Origin: Przewalskia tangutica
Lineage: Eukaryota > Streptophyta > Magnoliopsida > Solanales > Solanaceae
NCBI GenBank assembly: GCA_029844215.1
Contig: CM056733.1
Location: forward strand, 51,225,142 to 51,289,141
DNA length: 64,000 nucleotides
Direction: 5' to 3'
Every line of letters starts with the position of its first letter. The first letter of the stretch is position 1. The notes below the pieces were generated by a model. The model was not told the DNA's origin and did not search any database. It saw only the letters and a list, made by a program, of their open reading frames with translations. The position numbers and the translations under genes were made by a program. Below are positions 11,061-22,440 of this stretch, in pieces.

Positions 11061-13565
11061 TGTATCGGCCGATCGAATCAGAAGACAAATTGATTTCTTA
11101 ACTCAAGCGATACGGGCTGAAAATGGAACTCTAATTGCCAACAATTGGTTCCCCAACTACTCCAGAAAGCGTTAGGATGGTGTTACTAGTGAACTAAGAT
11201 GTAAGAAAGCATGAATACAGTTGATGTTACACTCCATAATTCCAGGACATGTTTAAGAAAATGTACGTAAGGAATCAGGACTTAAAGGTTTGAACGAAAG
11301 AAAGAGTTGTTATTTCTAAGGAAAATTCTTCCGAACCTCGGGAAGGAAAAATGTTTGTCAGTAAGAATTGAGTTCTCAAAATTGTTATTTGAGACAGATG
11401 GAATTTATCGGAACTATGGAATTTTACTTTCGGATTTGGTCACGTGGGGCTCAACCGAGAAATTTTACGTTCTGTGGGGCCCACGAGGTTTTCGATATTT
11501 TGACGAATTATGGAAATTTTGGGAAATAGAATATTTTAGACCAATAGGAGGGCGACACGTGTCACCCTCCACATGGCTTGGTCGAAATTGACCTAGAGGA
11601 AATGGTCAAGTCTTGAAAGCCCAAGGCTTGAGATATTTTTAATAAGTCAAATAGCCAACTTGGCACAAGATATTTGATTCACATTAATCTTGACCACACA
11701 AGTGTTATCCAAACCCTTGGCTTCATTATTTAACTACACACTAGTGCAAGACTAGTTTCTACACTTAGTAAATTTTTTCAAGAACTTTTAGTGCTCATGT
11801 GGAGCTCTCGGCTAGCCCTCCTAGAACACAACAAAAATTCTTCAATCTTGATTCATAAATCCCAATATTCAAACCCAAGATCCCTAAAGGTATTCTAAGG
11901 ATATCTCAACACAAAAATCCCGGAAAAACTACGTTTTTACGTTAGTCGGAACATGAAAACCTAAGGTGTTCTTCAACTTTGAAGTTGGAACTTGAAGATG
12001 AGTTCTTCACAAGATTCTAAGGGTTTCTTGGAGTGGATTGGAACGTCGAGAAGAGGAGCTAAAGTTGCTAAGGGTCGACTTTAGGTTTTGGATTGTATTT
12101 GGGCTTAAAGAGGTAATAATCTCCGTCTTGCTATTGAAATTCAAGATTTCATGTTGTAGTAGTTGATAGATGAGCATGTGTTATATAGAATGAAGTTTGA
12201 AAATATTTGGATCATGTTGAGATGTTAAAACCGAAAATTGGCATGCTAGCCATTAAAGTTGTTAGTTATAATCGTCGCATGTTATTTAAGGAAAGGAATA
12301 TAGTTGTTACAATTGGTTATGACTTATATAACATGTTAGAATAACGACTTGGATTGAAAAGAATTGAAAAAGGGCTTTATGTTGTATTGAATTGGTTGTG
12401 GCCGAGAATGGCCCTAAAAATTGGTTAAATATGGACAATATAAATGGACTGTCTTATATTAAATTGTGGGGCAGAATTTTACACGTCCTATTAAGGCGTG
12501 TAATCCCCTTTGAATTGATGTTTTGTTGCGCCTTAAATGTGGCATGTTGGTTATTGATTTCGGGCCTTGAAAAAGGTGGAAAAGTATGTAGAAACAAAGG
12601 AAATGCTGCCCAAATTTCTGTAGAATAAGAGACCTTACACTTAGTATGATTCTACCTTAAAAGGCTAGGAGTTGATAGACGTATTATGGTTATTATAGGT
12701 TGAAGTACTACGAGTAGCGTATTCTACTTGTATGGTGGAATAGCTAACAAGGTTGAAGTACTTTGGAGCATATTGCTACGTATCGTTTGTCGTCGCGAGG
12801 TATGTGAACCTCTTCATTCTTTTGGCATGATCCTACGTATGAAATAGCCATGTGATATTATTTCATGATCCTGTATACTCTTAGAAGTTAAGAAGTATCC
12901 ACGTTGTTGATTTTAAGTTAAAGGTATGTCTAAATTATCCTAAGTCCTTACCAAGTCTTATGGGAGATGTTGGTAAGAATGGTTAGGAAGTTATGAGGTT
13001 TGATTTAAAGCTACGTGCCTTGATTTATTTGAAGTAAGTAAGTTGATTTTATATTTGAAAATGACTTGAATTTATATGTTAAAAGGGACTTGATTTTATA
13101 AGTGGAAGTTATATGGTTTTAAAGAGAATAAGTTACTTGGTTTTGGAAGTGTATGAAACTTTATTTTTCAAGGTTATGGGACTTGATTTCTAAAGTATAG
13201 ATGACATGATTTTTTATGTATAAGTGACATGATTTTAAAGAGTATATGATACGAGATTTTAAGACTATAAGCCTTGATTTTGTAAGTGGAAATTACTTGA
13301 TTTAAAAAGTATGGCTTCTTAGTTTATTTCAAAAGTTAAGAAGATTGCTTTCAAGATAGTATGTAACTTGAGTTTTAAAAAGAAAAGAGTTTTATGATTC
13401 TTTTTAAGTATGTATGTACGTAGTACTTTTGGGTTTAGTTTCCCCAATGTGATAAGAAATAAAAGTGTCTTAAGTTCTCTAAAATGAAAGGGTGTTATAA
13501 TAGCTCTATGGGAAGTTGTTATAACGACTTAAGAAGAAGTGAAAAGGTGGTTTAAAATATTATGT

Positions 13566-13850
13566 AAGGAAAATCACACCGAGCCTACAAATAGGTCGGG
13601 TTATGTTATGATACACACCGAGCCTACAAAGAGGCCGGGTTATGTTATGAGATACACCGAGCCTACAAATAGGTCGGGTTATGTTATGAGATACACCGAG
13701 CCTACAAATAGGTCGGGTTATGTTATGAGACACACCGAGCATACAAATAGGCCGGGTTATGTTATGAGATACATCGAGCCTACACATAGGTCGAGTTACG
13801 CCATATGCACCGAGCCTACACATAGGTCGGGTTACGTCATCTTACACCGA
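13566..13850 (+). repeat. 39-bp tandem array in LTR C, about seven to eight units
   Basis: The motif CCGAGCCTACAAATAGG recurs with starts near 13579, 13618, 13657 and 13696, exactly 39 bp apart. Each unit can fold: CCG(A)GCCTA pairs with TAGGCCGG around a CAAA loop. Since 39 is divisible by 3, reading frames stay open on both strands and encode 13-residue repeats (TEPTNRSGYVMRY). I regard these as products of the periodicity, not genes. Confidence 0.9.
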
Positions 13851-14190
13851 GCCCCACAGGCGGGCCAGGTTATGCTACATGATTCCACAATACATTAAGC
13901 CCTACAGGCGGGCCGGGTTATGCTACATGATTCCACAGTACACTGAGCCCCATAGGCGGGCCGAGTTATGCTACATGATTCCACAGTACACCGAGCCCCA
14001 CAGGCGGACCGGGTTATGCTACATGATTCCATAGTATACCGAGCCCCACAGGCGGTGCGAGTTATGCTACATGATTCCACAGTATACCGAGCCCCACAGG
14101 CGGGACGGGTTATGCTACAGATTCCACAGTACACCGAGCCCCACAGGTGGGCCGAGTTATGTCACATGATTCATCAGCACACCGTGTTCT
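13846..14190 (+). repeat. 48-bp tandem array in LTR C, about seven units
   Basis: Units of the type ACACCGAGCCCCACAGGCGG continue as GCCGGGTTATGCTACATGAT. Each unit again pairs CCG(A)GCCC with GGGCCGG. It directly follows the 39-bp array and seems derived from the same ancestral unit. Confidence 0.9.
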
Positions 14191-14892
14191 GAAAATAGGT
14201 CGGGTTACGTTATCACGTATGGATAATCAAAGTAAGCTCCCAAATGAGAAGTCCCTTCATAAAGGGTCGGATTATGTTATGTAAGTTATGTAAGTTATGT
14301 GGAAAAAACTTGATCAAATTCTTAAGTATGTATGTAAGAATATGATGTTAATCTTATTAAAAGAAGGAAAAGAACGATTAATGTACGAGTGATTTTATGA
14401 GTTGAAATGGCACGGTAGGATCTGGTATTTAAGTTTTATACTTGCCTATGTCATTCTTTTATACAGTTATGATTTGGTTCTCAGACTTATTTTCGTTCCA
14501 TACTGCACTGTTATCTCGACTTCTTCGGGCTGCGTTCATGCCCGCAGGTGTTAAGTACACAGGTTGGTGATCCTTGCTCTTAGGATCTCTGTTCAATTTT
14601 TGGGAAGAAGCTTCATTTACTCCGGAGGCTTGTTTTTTTTGGTATGGGTCCCTGTTGTTGTAGATTTATGTACATTCAGGGGTATGGCGGGGCCCTGTCC
14701 CGTCCTAGTTGTTATGTCCAACTCTTAGAGGTCTGTAGTCATGTATGTGGGTTGTATTTTGAAAAGATGTAAGTCCTTTTATTATGTATGTATATATGTA
14801 TGTATGGTGGCAGCCTTATCAGTTTTGCCTTTGTTTAGAAAAAAAAAGTGATATTTATCTTCCGCGTTTTACTTATGATGTATGAATAGAAG

Positions 14893-14911
14893 GGTGCCCA
14901 AGTAGGGCACC
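14893..14911 (+). other. Conserved stem-loop near the end of LTR C
   Basis: GGTGCCC (14893-14899) and GGGCACC (14905-14911) pair around a 5-nt loop, 30 nt before the LTR end. The same stem is present near the ends of the other LTRs that reach this point. Its role (RNA 3' end, packaging or dimerisation) is unknown. Confidence 0.6.
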
Positions 14912-14944
14912 AGTCACGGGCTCGGATTTCGGGTCGTGACAGAG

Positions 14945-14956
14945 TGGTATCAGAGC
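14945..14956 (+). other. Primer binding site of element C
   Basis: TGGTATCAGAGC, three bases after the LTR end, is complementary to the 3' end of plant initiator-Met tRNA and primes minus-strand DNA synthesis. Confidence 0.9.
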
Positions 14957-15153
14957 AGTTAGTCCTCGGAAAGTGTCTACAGACCGTGTCTAGTAGAGTC
15001 TTGGTTATCGGTGTGTTGTGTACCACATCTATAACCAGGAGGCTACAGGACATTTAGGATTGATTTCCATTCTTCTCATTCTGAGATCGTACAGTAGAGC
15101 TGTGTTATTAGGTTGATCCGTCTCTGACGTATTCTAATGTATATGTATCAGCT

Positions 15154-16011
15154 ATGCCTCTACGGAAAGCGACCAGGGCCCAGAAGAGCAAGTCGGCAGT
15201 AAGAGCTGATAGCGGGGCGCACAGGGTTGATGAGTCCTATGCCCAGCCTATACTGGACATGGTACTGCCATCAGCGAGTTCTTCTGCACCGGTCCGTGAG
15301 GCACCGGTACCTGAGCCTCCAGCTCCACAGTTAAGGGAAGACTATAGCCTCCTAAGGAAAGCGGTTATGTTGCTGGACAAGCTAGCGGTGATACAGTACC
15401 AACGACATGAGGCTACTAGACCTTTATAGACATATGTAGAAAGGGTAGATGGTCGCTACAGGGGTCAGCGTAAGAGGGCTAGGCCAGTTGGACATCCCAG
15501 TGAGTTTCTGGGAGAGCGTCCTCAGCAGCATATGAGATTTTCGTCCCAGCCTACCCAGGGCATACCCCCACCGTTCGCGGGTGTGAGACTTGACCCCACG
15601 AGATATTCAGGAGCAGGTCAGAGCTCCAGGGATCCAGGATTTCAGAGATACGGGGGTCATAGGCAGTCAAGGCCACCGCTGCCTCGGTGTTGTCATTGTG
15701 GGAGGAGTCATCTTGGGCAGTGTCGTTCCATTGCAGGTGCCTGTTATGCTTGCGGCCATTTAGGCCATTTGTTGAGAGAATGTCCGCTTAGAAGGGACAC
15801 TGGTGGTGTGGCACGACCTGTGAGGACGGTAGTTGTTTCCCCTTCCTCTATGGTTATGCGCACTCTAGGACGGGGGATTCAGATTTCAGTCAACCGCGAT
15901 AGAGGTCGTGGTGGAGCTTATGATTCGGGCGGTCCTTCGAACCGCAGAGATGTCATGGCTGCTAGACAGGATCAGGAGGCAGCATCGCCTGGGGCTACAG
16001 GTATATTTTGA
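15154..16011 (+). pseudogene. gag of element C, core deleted, one amber stop
   Basis: A single frame of 286 codons runs from ATG 15154 to TGA 16011, interrupted only by TAG at codon 92 (15427-15429). Residues 1-86 match the gag N-termini of int2 and A (MPLRKATRAQKS... to AVMLLDKLAV). The W-x-EF capsid-like core seen in element B is missing. After the stop the frame picks up the basic linker and two cysteine knuckles: CCHCGRSHLGQC, then CYACGHLGHLLREC (CX2CX4HX4C, RNA binding). The end (MAARQDQEAASPGATGIF) resembles the start of the protease region of Tekay-type polyproteins and is cut off there. As read it would not make a working particle protein. Confidence 0.8.
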
Positions 16012-16796
16012 CCCCTTTAAATCTTATGTACATTGATATATTTAGATCCCCGCCCTAGTGTACCTATTCTCTTTGTTGCAAGTAGAATATAAACTGATAG
16101 GACTATCAGAGGTAGAAGATTTTGGTGTAGCAACTTGTAGGGTGAGGGATGTTGTTAAAAAGATAGAAAAATGAGGCTACGACAGTTTAGGGTCACAAGT
16201 AGTAATGACCCCGTAGCAGTGGAAGACTGATAGTTGAAGTCAAGGCAACAATGGGTCGGGTTGAAGACCAAATACGGGTCGAACCATAGCTTGAACTGGA
16301 GTGGGGTCAGTTGGAGGTAGTCCCGCTATGTGATAGGGTCACGAGGGTGTAAGGCCCAAGTTTAGTTAGTCGTTCTACGAGTTCGTGGACGCGTTCCACC
16401 GGAACCGGGTCGTGAGAGCCGAAAAATTGACCAAGTTGGATATAGTAACTCCAAGGATTAGAAAAACAGAAGCGATGATTGAGATTATGGACGTATGCTA
16501 GAATAAGTTTGGAAGTATGAGAAGAATACGATAAGTAAGAAAAGGAGAGAACAATGGTTGAAAGAATTGAAGTGCTTATAGTTATGACTAAGGAAAAAGT
16601 ACGAAAAGATAATCCTTTTAGGTCATGAAAGGGGAATAAATAGTGATGATGCACCCTTTGGATTTGATTCCTTATTTGGCTTGTGATTGATAGGTATGCA
16701 TGTGCGATGTATTAGGGTCATGTGTGGCATATGTGATTATGATGGGTGTAGTTAAGGGGGGACTACGCGATATCCGTTTAGATTGAACCCCGAAAG
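16012..16796 (+). mobile_element. Post-gag noncoding part of element C
   Basis: No pol domain is visible in any frame. Blocks here (around 16250-16420 and 16480-16640) are related to 4480-4760 and 25600-25850 (reverse orientation) and to 46380-46720. This is thus a shared remnant of the family and not random filler. Confidence 0.65.
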
Positions 16797-16843
16797 AATA
16801 TTCGGGGACGAATGTTTCTAAGGGGGGGGGGGGGGGGAGAGAA
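16797..16843 (+). other. Stem-loop and polypurine tract of element C
   Basis: AATATTCG-GGGA-CGAATGTT (16797-16816) is the conserved inverted repeat. It is followed by CTAA and a purine tract with 16 consecutive G (16822-16837), against 5-7 G in the other copies. The 3' LTR starts at 16844. Confidence 0.8.
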
Positions 16844-18344
16844 TGTTACACCCCGTAATTCCAGGACATGTTTAAGAAAATGTACGTAAGGAATCAGGAC
16901 TTAAAAGTTTGAACGAAAGAAATAGTTGTTATTTCCTAGGAAAAATCTTCCGAACCTCGGGAAGGAAAAATGTTTGTCAGTAAGAATTGAGTTCTCAGAA
17001 TTGTTATTTGAGACAGATGGAATTTATCGGAACTATGGAATTTTACTTTCGGATTTGGTCACATGGGGCCCACCCGAGAAATTTTTCGTTCTGTGGGGCC
17101 CACGAGGTTTTCGATATTTTGACGAATTATGGAAATTTCGGGAAATATAATATTTTAGACCAATAGGAGGGCGACACGTGTCACCCTCCACATGGCTTGG
17201 TCGAAATTGACCTAGAGGAAATGGTCAAGTCTTGAAAGCCCAATGCTTGAGATATTTGACTAAGTCAAATAGCCAACTTGGCACAAGATATTTGATTCAC
17301 ATTAATCTTGACCACACAAGTGTTATCCAAACCCTTGGCTTCATTATTTAACTACACACTAGTGCAAGACTAGTTTCTACACTTAGTAAATTTTTTCAAG
17401 AACTTTTAGTGCTCATGTGGAGCTCTCGGCTAGCCCTCCTAGAACACAACAAAAATTCTTCAATCTTGATTCATAAATCCCAATATTCAAACTCAGGATC
17501 CCTAAAGGTATTCTAAGGATATCTCAATACAAAAATCCCGGAAAAACTACGTTTTTACGTTAGTCGCAACATGAAAACCTAAGGTGTTCTTCAACTTTGA
17601 AGTTGGAACTTGAAGAGGAGTTCTTCACAATCTTCTAAGGGTTGCTTGGAGTGGATTGGAACGTCGAGAAGAGGAGCTAAAGTTGCTAAGGGTCGACTTT
17701 AGGTTTTGGATTGTATTTGGGCTTAAAGAGGTAATAATCTCCGTCTTGCTATTGAAATTCAAGATTTCATGTCGTAGTAGTTGATAGATGAGCATGTGTT
17801 ATATGGAATGAAGTTTGAAAAGATTTGGATCATGTTGAGATGTTAAAACCGAAAATTGGCATGCTAGCCGTTAAAGTTGTTAGTTATAATCGTCGCATGT
17901 TATTTAAGGAAATGAATATAGTTGTTACAATTGGTTATGACTTATATAACATGTTAGAATAACGACTTGGATTGAAAAGAATTGAAAAAGGGCTTTATGT
18001 TGTATTGAATTGGTTGTGGCCGAGAATGGCCTAGAAATTGGTTAAATATGGACAATATAAATGGACTGTCTTATATTAAATTGTGGGGCAGAATTTTATA
18101 CGCCCTGTTAAGGCGTGTAATCCCCTTTGAATTGATGGTTTGTTGCGCCTTAAATGTGGCATGTTGGTTATTGATTTCGGGCCTTGAAAAAGGTGGAAAA
18201 GTATGTAGAAACAAAGGAAATGCTGCCCAAATTTCCGTAGAATAAGAGACCTTACACTTAGTATGATTCTACCTTAAAAGGCTAGGAGTTGGTTGATAGA
18301 CGTATTATGGTTATTATAGGTTGAAGTACTACGAGTAGCGTATT
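16844..18344 (+). mobile_element. Element C, 3' LTR, first part
   Basis: It starts TGTTACACCCCGTAATTCC and aligns to 11225-12720 with few differences. It breaks after GTATT at 18344, where solo LTR N begins, and resumes at 30944. Confidence 0.9.
18340..18344. repeat. Target site duplication of N, left copy
   Basis: GTATT, identical to 30939-30943. The uninterrupted sequence is present in the 5' LTR of C (AGCGTATTCTACTTG near 12716-12730), which confirms the insertion point. Confidence 0.95.
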
Positions 18345-18664
18345 TGTTATACCCCGTATTTCCCGAGTATGTACGTAAGGGAGTACGTATAAAAGTTTGA
18401 GCCTTAAAGTTAGGCAAGGACGAAATTTTGTTCACAACTACCGAAAAGAATCGTTTTTCGACGAAACGTTTTACAAAACTTGCGAAGGGAAAAATACGGC
18501 TATGTCATTTATTATTTTTGCGGATTTTTCCGAGAGATGAAATATTTTGGACATTTGTAGATATTTTTGTGTAGTTGATGAGCAAGTGGGACCCACAAAC
18601 ACTTGTCCAAATCTTGACCATACACTTGCCCACCACTTGGCTTGATCTTGGCCATTGATCTCCC

Positions 18665-18672
18665 TATAAATA
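18665..18672 (+). promoter_or_regulatory. TATA box of LTR N
   Basis: TATAAATA, followed at once by 11 consecutive C. Confidence 0.6.
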
Positions 18673-21324
18673 CCCCCCCCCCCTTGTGGAAGACTTCTTC
18701 ATCCAAAAATAGTTTCTAAGTCTTGAAAATCCTCCCCTCTTGTTGAGCTCTCGTCCCAAAAGAGCACCCCCTCGAGAAGGCTTTGGTAGAGAGGTACCCC
18801 CTACCTTGAGTTGTTCTCGTAAAATACCCCTCTTGGTAGAAAATACTCTCCAAGTATTGTTACTATACCAAAATACCTTAGCCTTATACCTTGTAGTATT
18901 CCAAAGTTACCTCTATACGTAGAGCCCGGAAATACTACCTTATGTCCTTTTTGTCTCAAAACGAAACCCTAAGGAAAATCTTCATAGCCGGTTGAAGTAT
19001 TAAGAAAATGTTGCGTAGAACTTCTAAGGGTTGTTTGGAGCGGGTTGGAGCACCCGGAGTAGGAGCTAAACGTTGCTCAGGATCGACATTAAATCTTGGA
19101 TAATTTTGGGCTTATCGAGGTAAATACTCTTGTCCCCCTATTGTAATTAGAGTTTACATACTATTGAAGTATAAGAATTAAGTATAAGTTATATACAAGG
19201 AAGGTATATAAGAAGAGAATTGAATCAGACTTACATAGATTTGTATTTACTGATGACTTGTGAAGATTGTGGTAGGGAAGTCTTGCCCAATTTTTCGTAG
19301 AATCTTGTATCTAGATTTATTCTACCGAGTAGTCTAGACATTGATAGACTTGTATAACCGTTATAGGTGAAGTCTTTGCGAGTAGCGTATTCTACTCGGC
19401 GGTGGAAAAGGCTAGCAGGATTACAGTACTTTGGAGCTATTTGCTAATAGTCGATAAATCGTCGCGAGGTATGTGATTCTTCCTATCCTCTTGAGCATGA
19501 TATTTTAAAAGAATATATATATATATATAGTACGGTAGACGTACGTGTGTTAACTGAACGTAGTTTTACGGCAATGTCTTTTGACTTAAGCATGAATAAT
19601 AAGAATCTTGAAGTATTTCAAAAGAATTAAGAACCGTTTTTGAAAGAAGAGTAATACTTGGGTTTTAAAGCTAAGAGTTATACTAGCTTTATGGGAAGTT
19701 AGGTATAACGGCTTAAGAGAGATAAAAAGAATGGTTTATTGATTTTAGAAGTTAAGAGACTTGATCTTAAAAGATAAGAGACTTGACTTAATTGAATTAA
19801 TCTGAATTTTGTTAAAAAGTGTGAAACCTCATTCGTGAGTAATGAGTACTTGGTTTTTAAAAGGAATAATGTTTTTACTGATTTCGGAAATCAGAATAAG
19901 TATCGAACAGACCACAGCAGCGCTAATAAAGGGAAATGTATTGACTAATAAAGTATTATTAAAACCAGTAGAAACCTCCATCTGCATAGAAGCTAAGATA
20001 AGACAAAATGATATTACCTTTCCTAGATCATGGCTGCTTTAAAAAGATTGTTATGAACAAGAATAACCTACTCACATATAAGGCATATGTTTCTCAAATT
20101 GTTTTAAAGGAGAATTATATCATTAAGTGATTAACTATGAACTACGAAACCTTTCGAAAATGAGAAACTTGAGCATTTGAAATTAGGCAAACTTGAACGT
20201 TTGGAAAATAATGTTGTTACTTGATTTTACAAAGGGAAGTGTTTTGATCTACTTAAAAAGATAGTCACTCTATTTTTATATACTACGGGTATTGTGTGAC
20301 TTTTGTAAAAGAAGCGAATCTTTTAAAGAGTTAATGTATGAAGTACTTTGGGGATAAAAACCCGAACTTGTTAACGTAAAGTAGAAAGTACCTTGTGTGA
20401 ATAACTTGATTGTGTTGGTTTGTGATAGCCTTGTAATACTTTCTTGTTGATTTGATAAGTAAACATGTTAGGATGCTACGTGTGTTAGTATCTTGTGATG
20501 TTTGTGTAAAGGGGTTTCCACTTGTGCTTATGTTGTTTAACGATAAGTTTGTTATGTTAGTATTATATCACTCACCTCTTGACATGATACCGGGTTAAGT
20601 CGCCTCGACGCGGGGTAGACTCAGTGATGCAGGACCATGATTCGAGAATACCTCATGCGGGTCCAGGGATCTATGCAGAGCTACGAGTTCCGTGTTAGTG
20701 TGCGGGTTATACCTCATGCGGTCTATGTGGCCATGCGGATCGCGAGTCGGGGCGATGCCGGAGTAGCTACCCTCGATGCGAGGAATACCTCATGCGGGCC
20801 TATGTGAGTGGCCTATGCGCGAGTCGGGAAGTTCCAGGACTAGACGCGCACATTAGATATCATGCGCGAGTGGCCGACCGATCATGTGGCCTAGACAGAT
20901 TTCATGATACGATTTATGACCTTGTTGATGCGTGGGTTTCAGAGTCGGCTATGCCTTCGTACTTACCCCAGACGGTTTTATTATGACACAGGTGGGACCT
21001 GGTGTTCATGTGTATTCCTTAAGTGTGCTTATATCATGGACTGCCGGCAGTGAGGAAGGTATTCCACGGGCATGATTGATGTTGTGGGCGTGAGACCCAT
21101 AGTTATATTTGAGTGATGACTTTGAGGGCGTGAGTCCCTGACTTGACATGACTGCTTATTTATTGTGAACTGTAGTTTGGTTATCATACATGTCTCCTGC
21201 TTATATAGACTACTATGATTTCATTTACAGTATTTTCAGTTTCACATACTTGGTACCTGTTGTACTGACCTCCTTCGGCCGCGTTCATGCCGCGGTGAGG
21301 TACACGGTGTTGATCCTCGCCATG

Positions 21325-21329
21325 TGGTC
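21325..21329. repeat. Target site duplication of M, left copy
   Basis: TGGTC, paired with GGGTC at 30581-30585 (one mismatch). Joining the two flanks restores a continuous LTR N (GGTCACAGTTCAGCG). Confidence 0.8.
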
Positions 21330-22249
21330 TGTCACGACCCGACCAAGCTCACGACCGGTGCCCTACCTGGGCACCCTTAAAGGTATACATCAGAGAAAAT
21401 CAGCGGAACATACAAGAAACTTTAAAAATAAACAATGTATAAAATAACAAAGTTAGCCGACAGGCTACCTTCCCGACATAATATATATACAACCGAAGCC
21501 GTTGCCTCCTTTCCTTTACAAACTGACCCACAATATGTGACTACAGACCTCTAAGAGTTTTTAACATAACAACTGTGGCGGGACAGGGCCCCGCCATACC
21601 CTGAATAATACATGAATCTACCACCTCGTGGAAAACTGCACCGGATAAGCCTCCGGAGCAAATGGAGCTTTTTCCCATAAACTGAACCGAGATCCTAAGA
21701 GCAAGGATCACCAACCTGGGTACCTAAAACCTGCGGGCATGAACGCAGCCCGGAAGGGTCAAGATAACAAAATTGCGAATATGGAACAGAAATAACGTAC
21801 AGTAAACAAATCATAACTGTACAAAAGAATGACAAGGACAAGTATAAAAAGTACATACCAGATCCTGCCGTGTCATTACCACTTATGAACTTAATTTCAC
21901 ATCAATATCTTTTCCCATTTTCCATAAAGGTTATAGCCACATTCTTACGCACATGATTAGGAAAAATCATTAAGTTCATTTCTATATAACCTACTTATCT
22001 TTCATACGTATAATCCGGCCCTTAAAGGAGGGCACATTTACTACCCGGCCCAATCTGGGACGCGATTAAGTCACACTAATATCAAGCGTGTAAAACTGGA
22101 GACATGTATGATAACTCAATTAACAGTGCACTGTGCCTTACTAACAATGAGAGTAAATAGGGGTATACTTACAATATAAAGTAGGAAAAGCTCACGATCA
22201 AAGCAGGACCATCCGCCCGCAGTATCATTAAGCAATCCTATTCCCGGGA

Positions 22250-22440
22250 CTATTTCACCCGCATAAGCCCTTACGGACTCGCATGAGGTATTCCTCGCAT
22301 GGGACTATTTCACCCGCATAAGCCCTTACGGACTCGCGTAGGTATTCCTCGCATAGGTCGGACCCGCCCGCGTGAGACTATTTCACCCGCATAAGCCCTA
22401 CGGACTCGCGAGGTATTCCTCGATCGTGGGTAGCAAATCC
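22250..22440 (-). repeat. About 55-bp tandem array in M, left LTR
   Basis: CTATTTCACCCGCATAAGCC followed by CTTACGGACTCGCATGAGG recurs three times. The matching array in the other LTR is at 27580-27775, and related arrays lie in D (40800-40990) and, in plus orientation, LTR4 (58075-58265). Confidence 0.85.

Larger units (their letters stand above)
11225..14941 (+). mobile_element. Element C, 5' LTR (3.72 kb)
   Basis: It starts TGTTACACTCCATAATTCC at 11225 and ends TCGTGACA at 14941, followed by GAG and the primer site. It is nearly the same as the 3' LTR pieces 16844-18344 and 30944-32592. The preceding 5 bp (GTTGA) cannot be tested as a target duplication because the 3' LTR is truncated. 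Small ORFs in it (for example 11307-11591, repeated at 16926-17150) are conserved only because the LTRs are. Confidence 0.9.
18345..21329 (+). mobile_element. Solo LTR N, first part
   Basis: It begins TGTTATACCCCGTATTTCC. Together with 30586-30938 it forms one LTR of about 3.3 kb, ending GTGACA, with no internal region and a perfect 5-bp target duplication. It is therefore a solo LTR left by LTR-LTR recombination. It is homologous to LTRs A, B and D. A GC-rich tandem region (about 20580-21060, motif AATACCTCATGCGGG) lies near its end. Confidence 0.88.

Noticed and set aside
11307..11591. 94-codon frame repeated at 16926-17150
   Set aside because: It lies in both LTRs of C; the second copy is shorter, and the content is LTR promoter sequence.
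13539..13898. 119-codon plus-strand frame and its minus-strand partner
   Set aside because: It consists of the 39-bp tandem repeat, whose length is a multiple of 3; it is open on both strands and has no recognisable domain.
13566..14190. CRISPR-like regular repeats
   Set aside because: Units are directly adjacent without unique spacers, lie inside a plant LTR and recur in all related LTRs.
14945..14956. tRNA gene
   Set aside because: It is only the 12-nt primer binding site complementary to initiator-Met tRNA; no cloverleaf is present. No tRNA gene was recognised elsewhere in the window.
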